Positions 22,974-34,329 of a DNA stretch of 64,000 nucleotides are shown in pieces (the stretch's first letter is position 1; every line of letters begins with the position of its first letter). Below the pieces are notes generated by a model. The model did no database searches, was not told the origin of the DNA, and was given only the letters and a program-made list of their open reading frames with translations. A program made the translations under genes and the position numbers. The DNA lies in contig CM062294.1 of NCBI GenBank assembly GCA_031216915.1, positions 162,519,455 to 162,583,454 on the forward strand. The letters are read 5' to 3'. The DNA comes from Pictodentalium vernedei (Eukaryota; Mollusca; Scaphopoda; Dentaliida; Dentaliidae).

Positions 22974-24094
22974 CCTGGCTTCTGTATCAAAGACTGTTTG
23001 AATTACACCTGCGTTACCAAACATTCTGCCCCCATCTACCGTAATAAAATCGCGCTCCACAGTTCAACTGATTACCGCAAGGCGAGCACGGTGAACTCAA
23101 AAGTGAAGGTATAAAATAAATTGCTGTCCTGTATGTGGAGAGAGGAAGGATAGACAGGCCACGTATGTTAAAGATCTCGTCCAGTTGCTCGCAAATATCG
23201 AAGCCTCGACAATGCCACTACTGGGATCATTTCATTCCACTCAATCTGCACCAAAATAGATGTTATTAAGAGTTAACATGATTTATGGAAGTTGCTAACC
23301 AACTATTAAAAACCAAAATGTTAATCTAAGCAAAACTCATTATCCATCAGATTTCCGCAGGAAACAGAAATATAATTTTAAATTCAATAAGTAATAAGCA
23401 ACATATGTGATTGGAGAAAGTTCAAATTTCACTCTCTCACAAAATATGATTTCAATAATTTGGTTTGAAAAAACAGGTTTTTACTAGTGTTTGGCGTGTG
23501 CGGATGGACAATAACATCATTCTTACGAGAAAATATATTCTTTTCTGTCATATTTTGTTTTCTTCATAAAATATCGTCTTAAAAACTATAGATTTTCCAA
23601 AAGTTGTTGTCTTTTATATTGCTGATTTTGAGTGTATTTGGAGAAAACTCTGATCGCGAACTTCACTTTGTATTTGAACAGGAAGAAACAAAAGCTTTGA
23701 GGGAATCTAACATATCCTTCCTTCCGGGTATACGTGTAGCCAGTTTTCAGCATTAGTGTGCACAGGTTTTTGCTTTGATTGTTTTTGATACAGTGTTATT
23801 AGTTTTCGTGCTCGATAAACACCATAACGTTTGATGAAGTGAAAGCTGTTATGCTGTGACTGTAGTTATACCGCTTTCACGCCAGCAAACGTTATAGATT
23901 GGGCGGAGTTATCGCTTTAACTTAACGCTGCGTTTGTGTTCCCGCAACCACCTGTGGTCTCAGTTGACGTGTTGAGTTAATTTTTTACAGACAACAAACT
24001 ATATAACTTGGGTGGTTTTACATTAAACCAATTACTTATACCTGTCATTTAGGAGATATCGCGTTTCTCTTCTATGCATAAAGAGTTAATGACA
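22974..24094. other. AT-rich stretch with no recognised feature
   Basis: A loose inverted pair (GTTTGATGAAGTGAAAGC.GTTA near 23829 and CGCTTTCACGCCAGCAAACG near 23871) resembles those near 45255 and 47205. Nothing else recognised. Confidence 0.35.
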
Positions 24095-24735
24095 GAAATT
24101 TTAGCTTAACGCACCAATCGTGGTGAACACGTGTGTCTGTGGTGCACACTCTAACAATGGGTTTCAGTAGTTAAAATTTACACCTATAGTGGAACTATAT
24201 CCAAGTAGACTTTTGGTGACCTTGACCTGAATGCAAACTTGTCTAAATTTATCGCTCGTCGCCTCGCGAAGAGTGAAAAGAAAAAGGCAATTATATATTG
24301 TGTTTCTAAATGCGTTTACCTTATAAGATACCCAAAATTAACAAACATGCGTTGTCTCGTGTTAATAAAGCATCCATAACTCGAAATAGTATGTTATTAT
24401 GTTTTATCATGAAAAAGGCCCCGTGATTTGCGCGTTTCTTTTTCCATTTCGTTTCATCGATAAAACTGACAGCGGAAATACCGCCCACCGTTGCTCACGT
24501 AAACAAAAACAGATTCGCACGTGTGTACGTCTGCTGCTCAGCAAAATCGAGAAAAATATAATAGCGATTCTTAATTGACGATCATGGTATAAATATAATA
24601 TCCCCAAAGAAGCTGGGTGTACCAAATGTTCACCACGAGTGGTGAAGTGGCGCTAACCGCTCACCAAAAGTTCGCGGTTAACACCACTTCACCACTCGTG
24701 GTGAACATTCTGGGTATATTCTATATGTAAACCGG
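24095..24735 (+). mobile_element. Repeat family E, copy 1
   Basis: Colinear with 60525-61165 over about 640 bp, including GCAAACTTGTCTAAATTTAT, GTCGCCTCGCGAAGAGTGAA and ACTCGAAATAGTATGTTATT. Near the right end is a palindrome of GTTCACCAC.AGTGGTGAAGT and its complement with a GC-rich centre. No terminal duplication or coding frame was identified. Confidence 0.65.
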
Positions 24736-25603
24736 TAACTAAAAACAACTACAAATATTTTCAACTGCATTCCACAGAAACTGACTAAAACTTTTCGATT
24801 AGACTACTGAGAGAAACATTTCAAGTTTTTCCTACTTTGTATGCACTGTGTATAGTGAACTTCCACCACAAGTCTAACAGAGCTGAGTTTCATCTGAAAG
24901 AAAAATGTCGGGACATGGACTTCTGGGTTTCACAGGTTTAGCCATTCGCTGCAATATTGCTTACCCTTTGCGCTTTCGCAGAACTTGGGACGTAATGTGT
25001 GGGTGGGGAGTTCACGGTTTCTGTATTTATCCCCACGTGACGTACTGTTCACTTTTATTAGTTCGGTGGACTCTGTGGGGCGAACTAGGAGTACCACTCG
25101 ACACCCGCACCACCTCAAACTATCCCAAATTACAAATGAGTGCATGAGCACAAGTATTAGGCCTACGTTTCCTTTAACGAATTTCTTAATAACTTTATTA
25201 TGTTAACATTATTTTCTTTTTAATTTTTAATCCTATTACCGCCTAGTGCTTGTAACTTATTGGACGTGGAAATAGCCATGAATGCATTCGAGAGCCCCTA
25301 TTAAACGATACTATGGTAAATAGCGGACTCCAAAAGTATAGCGTCAAGAATGTAACAGAGGATACCCCATACCAAAACGCGGTACACGGATAAAATTTAC
25401 TGCAGGAATTCCCATTGTAAAATCGGTTCTAAAAGATCCAAAACTCTTCAACATTTGAACCTATAAGTATCCTGTTTACCTATGGGAATTCCTTCGGTAA
25501 AGTTTGTGCCTGCACCGTCGCACTTGATAAAAGAAACCCCATGTTAAATCCGTGTCTATATATATATCGTCGGCTTCCACCACTATGGTGTACGATCTGT
25601 TGT
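24736..25603. other. Stretch with no recognised feature
   Basis: Overlapping small frames at 24905-25206 have no recognised domain. A short inverted pair (GGAATTCCCATTG... and CTATGGGAATTCC) lies near 25406-25490. Confidence 0.3.
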
Positions 25604-25611
25604 CGCAAAAT

Positions 25612-26600
25612 TTTGGCCGTAAGAATCTCAAATTTGGGGTCGAGCCGAATTCCGATTCTAATCAGGCAGAGGATTTCAAATTGAATCGAATCTCGAATCG
25701 AATCGCCTGGCTCTTAAAACTGTAGATATTGAGTCTTCATATATCCGGAAATATTGTCAGCCTTCAGTAAACATACCGAACGATACACTCATATGAATGG
25801 GTTAATCGATATGGCACGAGTGCCAGCGCGGGAGGATAAAAATTGAGGCCGCAGGCTTTGAGTTTTATCCTTCCGCGATGGCACAAGTGTCATGTCGATT
25901 AACCCGTTCACACGGTCGCGTAGTTCTGTGTTTATTACACGCCTCGGGTCTATAAAAAACATTATTAGTAGGACACTCAGCAATTCATTTGACAACTATC
26001 AACGAATTATTTCGCAATCGGTTCAGTTTCTGGTGATCAATCGTCTGCTAATGTTTACAAACACATCTGCGATTTGAGGGGAATTGCCGTCGGTAGGTTT
26101 ATAAATAGGCCAAACATGCGGTGTACGTACGTTTGTAATATCGTAGTACATGCATATTTGAGCTAGTTCTATTCAATTTGTTATCATTATACAGCTAATA
26201 ATGATTGGTTTGAACTCTCCCTTCTAAACTTTAGAAGTAATTCTATACACAAAGATGTTTTTATTCAGTTGTTTTTGCGATAGATTATTGGAACGCAATC
26301 GCTCCGCTTAAACTGCACGGCTTCTGTTATAGTAGGTCAAGCGGAAGTTCCAAGTAGGCGGGGTTACGTTAAGTTTTGACAGATGACGTGATCACCCAAA
26401 AATAGTCTGCCAACAATTTCCGTTCGGCACATGTGTACAGGAGACCTTATGGTAGAAGGAGAGCCCAAGAGGTGGCAATTGGAAGGATTTTGAGAAAACC
26501 ACGACAATTCGAACATTTCCGAGTCGGCCTCTATCGAATCGAATTGAACTGTAGGGACGATTTCGAATCAAATTGAATCTCGAAGCTTCACAGGGCCCTA
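25612..26600 (+). mobile_element. hAT-like TCGAAT element (J type), interrupted
   Basis: Left end TTTGGCCGTAAGAATCTC; right end GAAGCTTCACAGGGCCCTA. Flanks CGCAAAAT (25604-25611) and TTCAAAAT (26601-26608) agree at six of eight. About 640 bp of unrelated sequence (25790-26430) separates the halves relative to 56070-56484. Confidence 0.55.
25794..25914. repeat. Imperfect long hairpin
   Basis: TGAATGGGTTAATCGATATG, GCACGAGTG and CGCGGGAGGATAAAA pair with TTTTATCCTTCCGCG and CATGTCGATTAACCCGTTCA. It forms the left part of the sequence that interrupts the surrounding hAT-like element. Confidence 0.55.
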
Positions 26601-26608
26601 TTCAAAAT

Positions 26609-27065
26609 ACCCAAGTGAAGTAGTGCAATACCCTCGTATATCAGGGTATTTGGGAACAATATCACGGTGCAATATATTACTCTTCACATGGCCACACAGA
26701 AACCATCAACTGCCGAACTCCTCGACTGTTCGGAGTGGACTTCCAGACCCCCGTCTAAGCACAATTCCTGAGCCGGTCGAAGTGGCTGGTTCCCACCATC
26801 CAGATTTGAATCCAATGTCCAGTAATGTTTTCGAAAATTGCACTGCAAGATATTCAATAATTCACTATTTTGACAAGCCATTTGAATGGTTTAAGACCCA
26901 CTGCCGACAACTTTGTTATCCGAAAGATTCACTGCCAAGACCAAAAAGTGTGCATTATTTTTAAGAATGACCGGACATTCTTTAGAAGAATCAGCGATCA
27001 TTGTTTTAAAAATACCACACAGTAATTGTTTTAATGCAAATACTCAACGTAACCTGGTCAAGGTT
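26609..27065. other. Unassigned, with one 113-codon frame
   Basis: The plus-strand frame 26623-26964 contains SHHPDLNPMSSNVFENC, which faintly recalls the SPDLNPIE block of Tc1 transposases, but nothing around it agrees. I leave it unnamed. Confidence 0.2.
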
Positions 27066-27205
27066 TTACACCGAGTTTCTAATTGACGTGACAAGCGTTA
27101 CTTATTCCCAGTTTCTTATTCAGCATTCGTTATCAACCGATTTTTTTGTGGAATAAGGAACTGGGAAAAAGTAACGATTGTCACGTGCCCGATTTTCTAC
27201 TGGAA
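27066..27205. mobile_element. Foldback element
   Basis: GAGTTTCTAATTGACGTGAC, AAGCGTTACTT and CCCAGTTTCTTATTC pair with GAATAAGGAACTGGG, AAAGTAACGATTGTCACGTG and ATTTTCTAC. Stem about 50 bp, imperfect. No second copy in the window. Confidence 0.55.
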
Positions 27206-27450
27206 CATTCGAGGTGTTGTTTTCGATGAGTTATCCGGAACGATAACCCACCGAGCAAGCTGTTCACAATTTCATTTGTAATCCTCCCCAATGTGATAAG
27301 ATTGTTTCATTTTTTCACTTTCAAACAAGAATTTGACGTAAAGTGGGTTCTAGCTCAGATAGTATACTCGGTCGAGGGTATTCAGCCAGATAATCGTCTC
27401 GGCCATTATCTAGCCGAATAATCAGAAACAAGTGTATTATTATACTTTAC

Positions 27451-27691
27451 TTAACCCCTTGAACCATGGTGGTATCTTCCATGTCAGTCCAACGGCAGCA
27501 ATAGGAAGAGTCCATATTCATTATTTGCTAGTAGACCAACACATATTTTCAACATGCAGACTTTGGGCTGCACGTTGAAAATATTTATTGGTCTACCACA
27601 CACATTCACTTAGCAGGCATCCTACTCAATGAAATAATGACCTATCATGTTACTGGGCCGGAAAAGCGGCCTCTCGTGTACAAAGGGTTAA
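27451..27691 (+). mobile_element. TTAA-flanked MITE, family K
   Basis: TTAA at 27451-27454 and 27688-27691; ends CCCCTTGAACCATGG and, inverted, CCCTTTGTACACGAG. A central hairpin of GTAGACCAA.A.ATATTTTCAA and its complement lies at 27530-27600. Signature fits piggyBac-like MITEs. Confidence 0.7.
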
Positions 27692-28623
27692 TAACACAAC
27701 AATATTAAATGGAAGGAGGTAAGTCTTCTTATTGATCTTGTAGTAATAGTCTAGAGACTGACATTACCAAGTCACCAACCTGCAGATTGTCTCTAATAGA
27801 AACACTAAGAGCCTTTAATGGCCCAAGGTATGTCGATAATCAGAGCGGCAAGATGCTAATAACTAAGAAGAGACAATAAGAATGTTTATCTTCAGACATA
27901 TCTCTTTTATAAGATATATATTATAATATGGAGACATGAAGGAAGCATTTTGTGTGCCACGTTAACCCATTCAGAATGCGACGCACAACATGTGCGCGTA
28001 TCCTAATATGATACTTATTTAATAGCGTTCAGGTGCTATGACCTTTCGCATGCGAAGGAACTATTTTCTCCTTGAATTATACATCTCCCAGTGCACTAAA
28101 ATGGAGGAATAGACCAGCGATTTATATTTATCTCATTTGTGATGGAACTGTTGGTGGATTTCGAATTCGATCGGTGAAGAGTTATCAGATTCTTGTGTGT
28201 TATGGTTCCGTATTTTGGGGGACAGCAAACATGCGAAGGAAGTGTGCGAGTGTATGTATGATGGTGGGGTATGTTTGGTGAAATTGGAAACAGACATGTA
28301 TAACGCATTGGACCTACCATGCTTCAGCTGGGCAGAAAAACGTATTTGAAAACAAGATTCATAAAATGCTTCCTTGTCTCTCGGGTTTTAATGAGTGCGA
28401 CGGAAGGTAATGAAATAGTGTTTGTGTGTGTGTGTCGGGGGGGGGGGGGGGGGGGTTGTGGGGACCACAGATTAATATACCATACCTCCGAAACAGGTGA
28501 CGAAGTTGTTCCCGCCGAACTTGCCTGCCACGTCACCAATTATAATTTTTATTTCAGCAAAGAAACAAATAATCGCTAGACTCTCTTTCGTGGTTGTTTG
28601 TGATGTACCACTGATCCAGCAGT
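27692..28623. other. Unassigned, with a G run
   Basis: A TTAACCCATTCAGAATGCG start near 27962 may be the end of a further TTAA MITE. A run of about 17 G lies at 28438-28455 after a GTGTGTGTGT tract. Confidence 0.35.
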
Positions 28624-29122
28624 TAGGACCCTGCGAATCGCATATTTCCTATTCGAATCGAATCGAGTATATTATTCGAAATCGAATCGAACCTCGAACC
28701 AAATACAGGGGTCTTGAAGTCCCGACTGATAAAATATTACAACTACATCATCAAGTCATGTCTTCGTCGAAGGCTTGCCTTGATGATGTTGTTGGAATAT
28801 TACCCAGTAAGGATTTGTGTCCCAAAACAGAAACCGAGCAGTCGCTGTTACCAGTGAAATTGGAATTAGCATGTATGGTGGCATGAATACAGATTTTTTA
28901 TGATATACAGCGGACATTGCACTCAATCGTATTTTCAACATTATTTATGTGCAATTTCTAACTCAGCTTTACGTTTTGTGAGTCGAATAAGATGATTGAT
29001 GCCAGGCGAAATTCCAGTGACAAGATTAAAAGGAAAACGAATCTGCCATCCGATTTTGAATAGAACCGAATACCAACTTGAGATTCGAAATCGAATCGAA
29101 TCTCGAAATGTCGCTGGGTCTA
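28624..29122 (+). mobile_element. hAT-like MITE, TCGAAT family, hAT-1 copy 1
   Basis: Ends TAGGACCCTGCGAATC and, inverted, TAGACCCAGCGACATTTC. Flanks CCAGCAGT and CCGTTAGT agree at five of eight positions. The centre is the palindrome ACATCATCAAG.CATG.CTTCG and its complement. The same structure is intact at 32982-33571. Confidence 0.65.
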
Positions 29123-29506
29123 CCGTTAGTCTTTTTTGCCACTCCAACCGGACGGTTGGAGAAGAAGGAATAGGCGGAACCGGTTAAAGGGGGGAACTTC
29201 ATTGGCCAAATGCTACTAAATTTGTTTAATAAAGTTGCAGATAATAAATGGCAGCAAGTACAATGCCCTATTGACGCGATTGTAAATTCTTCAACCCATT
29301 GAGCTATCATGTGAAGAATGTCGTGGAAAGGTTCAGAGCGTGGGCACATGCCTGTAGTGCAACCGCCACCCCCACCTCGCTTCTGCCGCACCCGTGTACA
29401 GTTTGCCTCTGATTAAATATCCAAATAGGAAACAAACCTGTTCATGAAATTAGAGAGCTGATCGATCGAAGGTAGGATATTTTCATTACCTAATACAGTT
29501 AAAACT
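29123..29506. other. Stretch with no recognised feature
   Basis: A 121-codon minus-strand frame at 29026-29391 overlaps the element at left and has no domain I recognise. Confidence 0.3.
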
Positions 29507-29808
29507 AGAAGTCCTATCATGAATTGATTAAGTGCCCGCAAATAGCACATCACTCTGTGTGTCGATCTGTGTGTTATGATGATAATAAGACTATCAGAGT
29601 CTGCACAAATGACCTATGGACAAGCACTCTTTCAGCCAATGGACCTCTGGGTTTAACCCGGAGGTTCATTGGCTGAAACATTGCTTGTGCTTTCTGTTGA
29701 TAATTAGGAGAATCTGTCCAGCTTTGGGTGCCTTTCGATAGGGATATTTCGCGCAAATTCAACGCGAAATTATGTTAAAAATAAGCGCATAGTTCGTGAT
29801 AGGACTTC
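29507..29808 (+). mobile_element. MITE with AGAAGTCCTATCA ends and a borrowed hairpin core
   Basis: Left end AGAAGTCCTATCATGAA and right end, inverted, AGAAGTCCTATCACGAA. The central palindrome at 29629-29681 (TTTCAGCCAATGGACCTC and complement, followed by ATTGCTTGTG) is nearly the same as the core of the TA-flanked MITEs at 32717 and 46283, whose ends are different. Confidence 0.65.
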
Positions 29809-29826
29809 TTGTTTTAAGTAATAGAT

Positions 29827-29921
29827 ACAAACCTCACTGTCGGTATTCATGAATTTGAACAACCTGCCAACATGCACGAAGGCAGCTTGTTCAACTTCAT
29901 GAATACCGACAGTGAGGTTAG
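29827..29921. mobile_element. MITE family L, copy 1
   Basis: An almost complete hairpin: AACCTCACTGTCGGTATTCA, TGAA.TTGAACAA and their complements around a 25-nt centre. Copy 2 is at 30084-30223. Confidence 0.6.
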
Positions 29922-30083
29922 TAACTTACTTACACGCCAGTTCACAGACCGCACGGACCCAGGTATGGTAAGTGAGTACAGGTGTTCAAGTGACGTGACT
30001 TGAACACCTAGTCTATTGTTCTATCGGGTATTTCACGCCTCTTACCAACCCGGAGAAGACAAGGGAATTGGTATGTAACTGTA

Positions 30084-30223
30084 GTTACCAACCTCGCTGT
30101 CTGTATTTGTGAATTTGAACAACTTAATTCGTAAGGTAACACCTTGGCGCTATGCGGCCTCGTATCAATCAACACACAGGCAGGTTGTTCAAATTAAGAA
30201 ATACCTCCAGCTCCATTGGTAAC
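30084..30223. mobile_element. MITE family L, copy 2
   Basis: GTTACCAACCTCGCTGTCTG and GTGAATTTGAACAAC pair with GTTGTTCAAATTAAG and CCAGCTCCATTGGTAAC. The centre is longer (about 60 nt) and the arms are more diverged than in copy 1. Confidence 0.55.
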
Positions 30224-30624
30224 TATTACTTACATGGTCGATGATTGGATTTGGTTCTTTGGTATTGGTGATGCGGGTCAGTAAACCCGAGTAGCACAGG
30301 GCGATTGTGTGCGGAAGTACGGACCTGATATCATCGCGCACATAGTCACTATACAACTGACTAATCAATAGTTCTCGTTGTTATTTTCGACTCGAATCAG
30401 CGCTTCGTATACGAAGTCAGGTTTAGTTATATTATTATATTACACATTAAATACCATGTGTGCTGATCGTATTTCAGGCAGAGGTACTTTATTCAGCTCA
30501 TTGCAATGGGTCTTCTCAGTACATCACACGGTCTAAGTGCAGTTCCGTCCCTTTTCACCTCACCTCACACGGATCAGTTTTGTGGATTGCTATAATTATG
30601 TCTGGAAAGTTCTGTATTTTTATT
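30224..30624. other. Stretch with no recognised feature
   Basis: No motif or second copy recognised. Confidence 0.3.
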
Positions 30625-31086
30625 CAATATGGTGCACAATATGTCTTTTTGTCGATCGAATGCATTCAAACACGGTTTCTAGTGCCAAGATAAATAAGAA
30701 CATATACGCAATGATCAATGGACATAGCGAAATTTTAGAGAGGTCGGGGACGTGCTCATGCCACCTACAAATAAGACCTCAATATGGTGGACAATTTGTC
30801 TTTTTGTCGATCGAATGCATTCAAACACGGTTTCTAGTGTCAAGATAAATAAGAACGTATACGCAATGATCAATGGACATAGCGAAATTTTAGAGAGGTC
30901 GGGGACGTGCTCATGCCACCTACAAATAGGACCTCAATATGGTGGACAATTTGTCTTTTTGTCCATCGAATGCATTCAAACACGGTTTCTAGTGTCAAGA
31001 TAAATAAGAACATATACGCAATGACCAATGGACATAGCGAAATTTTAGAGAGGTCGGGGACGTGCTCACTCCACCTACAAATAGGA
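30625..31086 (+). repeat. Tandem repeat, three units of about 155 bp
   Basis: GTCTTTTTGTCGATCGAATG recurs at about 30641, 30796 and (with one change) 30951, and CGAAATTTTAGAGAGGTCGG at matching spacing. The units are about 97 percent alike by eye, far less diverged than other arrays here. The resulting repetitive open frames (HSNTVSSVKINKN, NGHSEILERSGTC) are a by-product of a period that is not a multiple of three. Confidence 0.9.
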
Positions 31087-31688
31087 CCCTGTGAATCACA
31101 TATTTCTAATTCGAATCGAATCTCAAATCGAATCGAATCTATTATTGTAAATTTAATCTATCCTCAAATCAAATACAGGCGTCTTGAAGTCCCAAGTGAT
31201 AAAAAATTCCAACTACATCATCAAGGCATGTCTTCGTCGAAGGCATGCCTTGGTGATGTAGTTGGAATATTACCCAGGAAGGATTTTTGTTCAAAAACAG
31301 AAACGGGTGCGCGAGTTCTGTATTAGTCACTGCAAGCGGCTATCCGCTAGCAACTTTTTGCTCATCGTTGATATTGCTTGGGAACTTTAAATTTGCTTTC
31401 AGCAGTCGTGGTGTCTGGTGACAATGGAATTAGCATGGATGGCAGCATGGGTACAGATCTCTTGTTTATGTTATATAGCGGAAATTACACTCAGTTTTTA
31501 TTTTCAACATTATTTATATACAATTTCTCTCAGCTATACGTTTTGTGAGACGCCTCAGATGACTGATACGAAACGAAAAATTCCAGTGAAAATATTCGAA
31601 GAAAAAGGAATCGCACAGCCGATTTCGAATGGAACCAAATACCAACTTAATATTCGAAATTGAAACAACAAATTGCGACGCCCGGAAG
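31082..31688 (+). mobile_element. hAT-like MITE, hAT-1 copy 2
   Basis: Starts TAGGACCCTGTGAATC and shares the body and the central palindrome (ACATCATCAAGGCATG and complement, 31212-31265) with copies 1 and 3. The right end is decayed, and no target duplication is seen. Confidence 0.6.
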
Positions 31689-31860
31689 TAGTCGTGTAAT
31701 GTCCTGTTGTCGAACGGAACGTTTTTTTTATTTTTATTTGGCCAGATGAAATTAAAAATTTTGCAGTTTATTATATAAAATTCTTAGATTCTCAGGAATA
31801 TCTAACCAGACTAGCTCATTTGCTGTTGGATTCGTGGATGGGAGGGATAAGATATTGTGG

Positions 31861-32109
31861 TTAACCCTTTACCCAACGCAGACGATATCAAAAGTTATTA
31901 TTTTAAAAATTATTTTTTTAAATTTTTCAGAAAATGTCAACAAAATCATATCATGTGACCCCTCGTTGGAACGAGCTCGACGAGCTCGTTCCAACGTTGG
32001 GTCACATGATATGGTTTTGTTGATTTTTTTTGAAATATAATATTTTTTCAACTGCTGAATTTGCATATTACGCGGGCGGTTGCGGGCGATTCGTTGGGTA
32101 AAGGGTTAA
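31861..32109 (+). mobile_element. piggyBac-like MITE, family A2, intact ends
   Basis: TTAA at 31861-31864 and 32106-32109; ends CCCTTTACCCAACGCAGACG and, inverted, CCCTTTACCCAACGAATCGC. A palindrome with GTGACCC, GTTGGAACGAGCTCG arms and a 1-nt loop lies at the centre. This is the best reference copy for A2 in the window. Confidence 0.85.
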
Positions 32110-32714
32110 ATTTATCCGTAATAGGTCAGTTCAGTACACATCTCTACGTAATGGGAGATCGAGTTCAAATGAGTTACCGATACAAATTAGCGATGTAAAC
32201 TATCGTTGTTTGCCACCTGTTGCAAGCGACGATCGTTAGCATCGATAATTTCCATTGTGATTTTTTTTTCTCTTCACTCTCATATACAAATGTGGTCTCA
32301 CCTCTTGAGTTATGAATTTTCTGAGAAATATATGTTTAAAAGATGGTTTATTTTTTCCTCAAACTTAGAATATTAGTGAGAATAACACAATTTTACTTCT
32401 GGTGATGCACCCTGTTGCCCATGTTGTACCCAAACTAAACTCTGTACTGTGGACTGCCGACCATAGAATAATCTCTCAGTGCGTTCTAAATTTATTCAAA
32501 GATTCAAGTAAACAATGTGAATAGCGGTAAATATTAGTAATGTTAAAAATATAACAGAATTTATTACCAGATCAAGTTCCTTCCACTAATTGTATCAAAT
32601 TCTTTATACTGACGTTTTGTTCATCTGCATTCGCGTCAAGATACTTGTTCAGAGTGCAGATGTCCGTGCTATTCGTTTTTGCGGCGCGTCTTTGTGGGTC
32701 TGTGTTAGTGTATA
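32110..32714. other. Stretch with no recognised feature
   Basis: AT-rich; no motif or second copy recognised. Confidence 0.3.
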
Positions 32715-32716
32715 TA

Positions 32717-32973
32717 CAGTACGTGGAGAGTGTATCATCACTAAATCACCGGCAGAGTGGAAATTCCACCCGAGGAATAATTGCAAATTTGTTGCAAAGC
32801 ATAACCAGCACCAGCAAAGTTTCAGCCAATGGACCTCCGGGTTAAACCCGGAGGTCCATTGGCTGAAACATTGCTTGTGTTTTTTGTCGATATGAATAAA
32901 ATTTGAAAGTTATAGCTTGGGTGATAACTCCACTCCGCGGGTGATTTAGTTACAATCCACTCTCCACGTACTG
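32717..32973 (+). mobile_element. Tc1/mariner-type MITE, family G, copy 1
   Basis: TA at 32715-32716 and 32974-32975; ends CAGTACGTGGAGAGTG at both termini, with further pairing ACTAAATCACC..C.GAGTGG. The centre at 32819-32869 is a perfect 25-bp stem (TTTCAGCCAATGGACCTCCG) with a 1-nt loop. A TA duplication with CAGT ends fits the Tc1/mariner superfamily. No coding capacity. Confidence 0.8.
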
Positions 32974-32981
32974 TATTATAT

Positions 32982-33571
32982 TAGAGCTCAGCGAAGCTTC
33001 GAGATTCGATTCGATTTCGAATCTTAAGTTGTTATTCGGTTCAATCCGAAATCGGCTGTCCGATTCGCTTTCCTTCGAATCTTTTCACATATTTTACTTA
33101 GTATCAGTCATCTCAGTCGTCTCCCAAAAGGTACAGATAGAAATAGTTCATAAATAACGTTGAAAATAAAGACTGGCTGTAGTTTCCGCTATGTAACATA
33201 AAAAGCATCGGTACGCATGCCACCATCCATGTCAATTCCAGTTCACTAGTCACTACTACTGCTGAATGCAAACTGAAAGTTCCCAGGCAATATCGACGAT
33301 GAGCTCACGGTTGCATGCGGCAGTGCCCAATATAGAATTCTCGCACCCGTTTCTGTCTTTGTACAAACATCCTCACTGGGTAATATTCCAGCTACATCAT
33401 CAAGGCATGCCTTCGATGAAGGCATGCCTTGATGATGTAGTTGGAATATTTTATGAGTCGGGACTTCAAGACGCCTGTATTTGCTTCGAGGTTCGATTCG
33501 ATTTCGAACAATAGACTCGATTAGATTCGAGATACGATTCGAATCGGAAATACGTGATTCGCAGTGTCCTA
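32982..33571 (-). mobile_element. hAT-like MITE, hAT-1 copy 3, with exact 8-bp duplication
   Basis: A perfect TATTATAT direct repeat (32974-32981 and 33572-33579) flanks ends TAGAGCTCAGCGAAGC and, inverted, TAGGACACTGCGAATC. An 8-bp duplication and TAGRG ends are hAT hallmarks. The central palindrome (about 33387-33455) has a 33-bp stem with one mismatch and a 3-nt loop. It inserted exactly at the right edge of the family-G MITE. Confidence 0.85.
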
Positions 33572-33579
33572 TATTATAT

Positions 33580-33985
33580 GTGCGTTTTTGTGTTGATTTT
33601 TTTGTTTCGGAATATAAATTGTATATATGTGTCTGCGCACATAATGTGCACGAAAATGTGCTTGAGTAAGCGTCTGTAAAAGGTGTAAATCACAGCCACA
33701 CCTTGAAAGCGACGGCCACAGAATTTGACGGGTACTGGGAAAGAAGTGTGTTCTCTGGCAGTACTTATTGCAAAGATATATCAAAACTGAGAACGAAAAT
33801 AGCACGCCACAGTTTGCCGCAAGTGGCTGTCAAAGTCTTCGATCCGGCTGATCATTTCTGTAATAATTTTGAAACATTCTCCAACCTTTAACGTATGAGG
33901 TTGTTTTGCGTGTAAGTTGGAGATTGTTTCTAATCAACCGATTTACATGAACAGCCAATGATATTTCCAGTTACATAATATTAGT
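33580..33985. other. Stretch with no recognised feature
   Basis: Small overlapping frames only; no repeat copy recognised. Confidence 0.3.
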
Positions 33986-33987
33986 TA

Positions 33988-34045
33988 CACAGTTTGTTGG
34001 TGGCCATATATACCATATTAGGCCACCAACAAACTGTGTAACGAA
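33988..34045. repeat. Hairpin
   Basis: GTTACACAGTTTGTTGGTGG and its complement CCACCAACAAACTGTGTAAC surround a 16-nt loop. Stem 21 bp, perfect. Confidence 0.6.
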
Positions 34046-34137
34046 TATATCTTATCGACTGCTGCATCGATGCACAGAACTAATAACAACAGCGATCAAA
34101 ATTAAATGAGAGAATTCTCACGTTTTCACATGTCTTT

Positions 34138-34196
34138 GCCTTGTTACAATTTATGGGAGAGTGCCTCAGGCACTCTCCCATAAATTGTAACAAGGC
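34138..34196. repeat. Perfect 28-bp hairpin with 3-nt loop
   Basis: Arms read GCCTTGTTACAATTTATGGG plus AGAGTGCC and the exact complement. The AGAGTGCC segment is the same as in the MITE-B cores. One arm recurs imperfectly at 51137-51172. It is probably the centre of a longer MITE (about 34080-34330) whose ends I could not fix. Confidence 0.65.
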
Positions 34197-34329
34197 AAAT
34201 TCATACATTCCAAACAGTTTCATTTCGAAGGTTACATGACACATCCACAGAATATGAAGCCTTTTAAGTCGCCTAACCTGCACTTCAGACCAAATATGGG
34301 CTTCCAACACTCAATCTTTCAACTTGAAG

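Noticed and set aside
26623-26964. Tc1-type transposase fragment (PDLNP motif)
   Set aside because: A single five-residue match without neighbouring catalytic or C-terminal blocks is not enough.
30537-31326. Repeated peptide frames (HSNTVSSVKINKN) as a repeat protein
   Set aside because: The 155-bp period is not a multiple of three, so the frame changes from unit to unit; this is a DNA tandem repeat.
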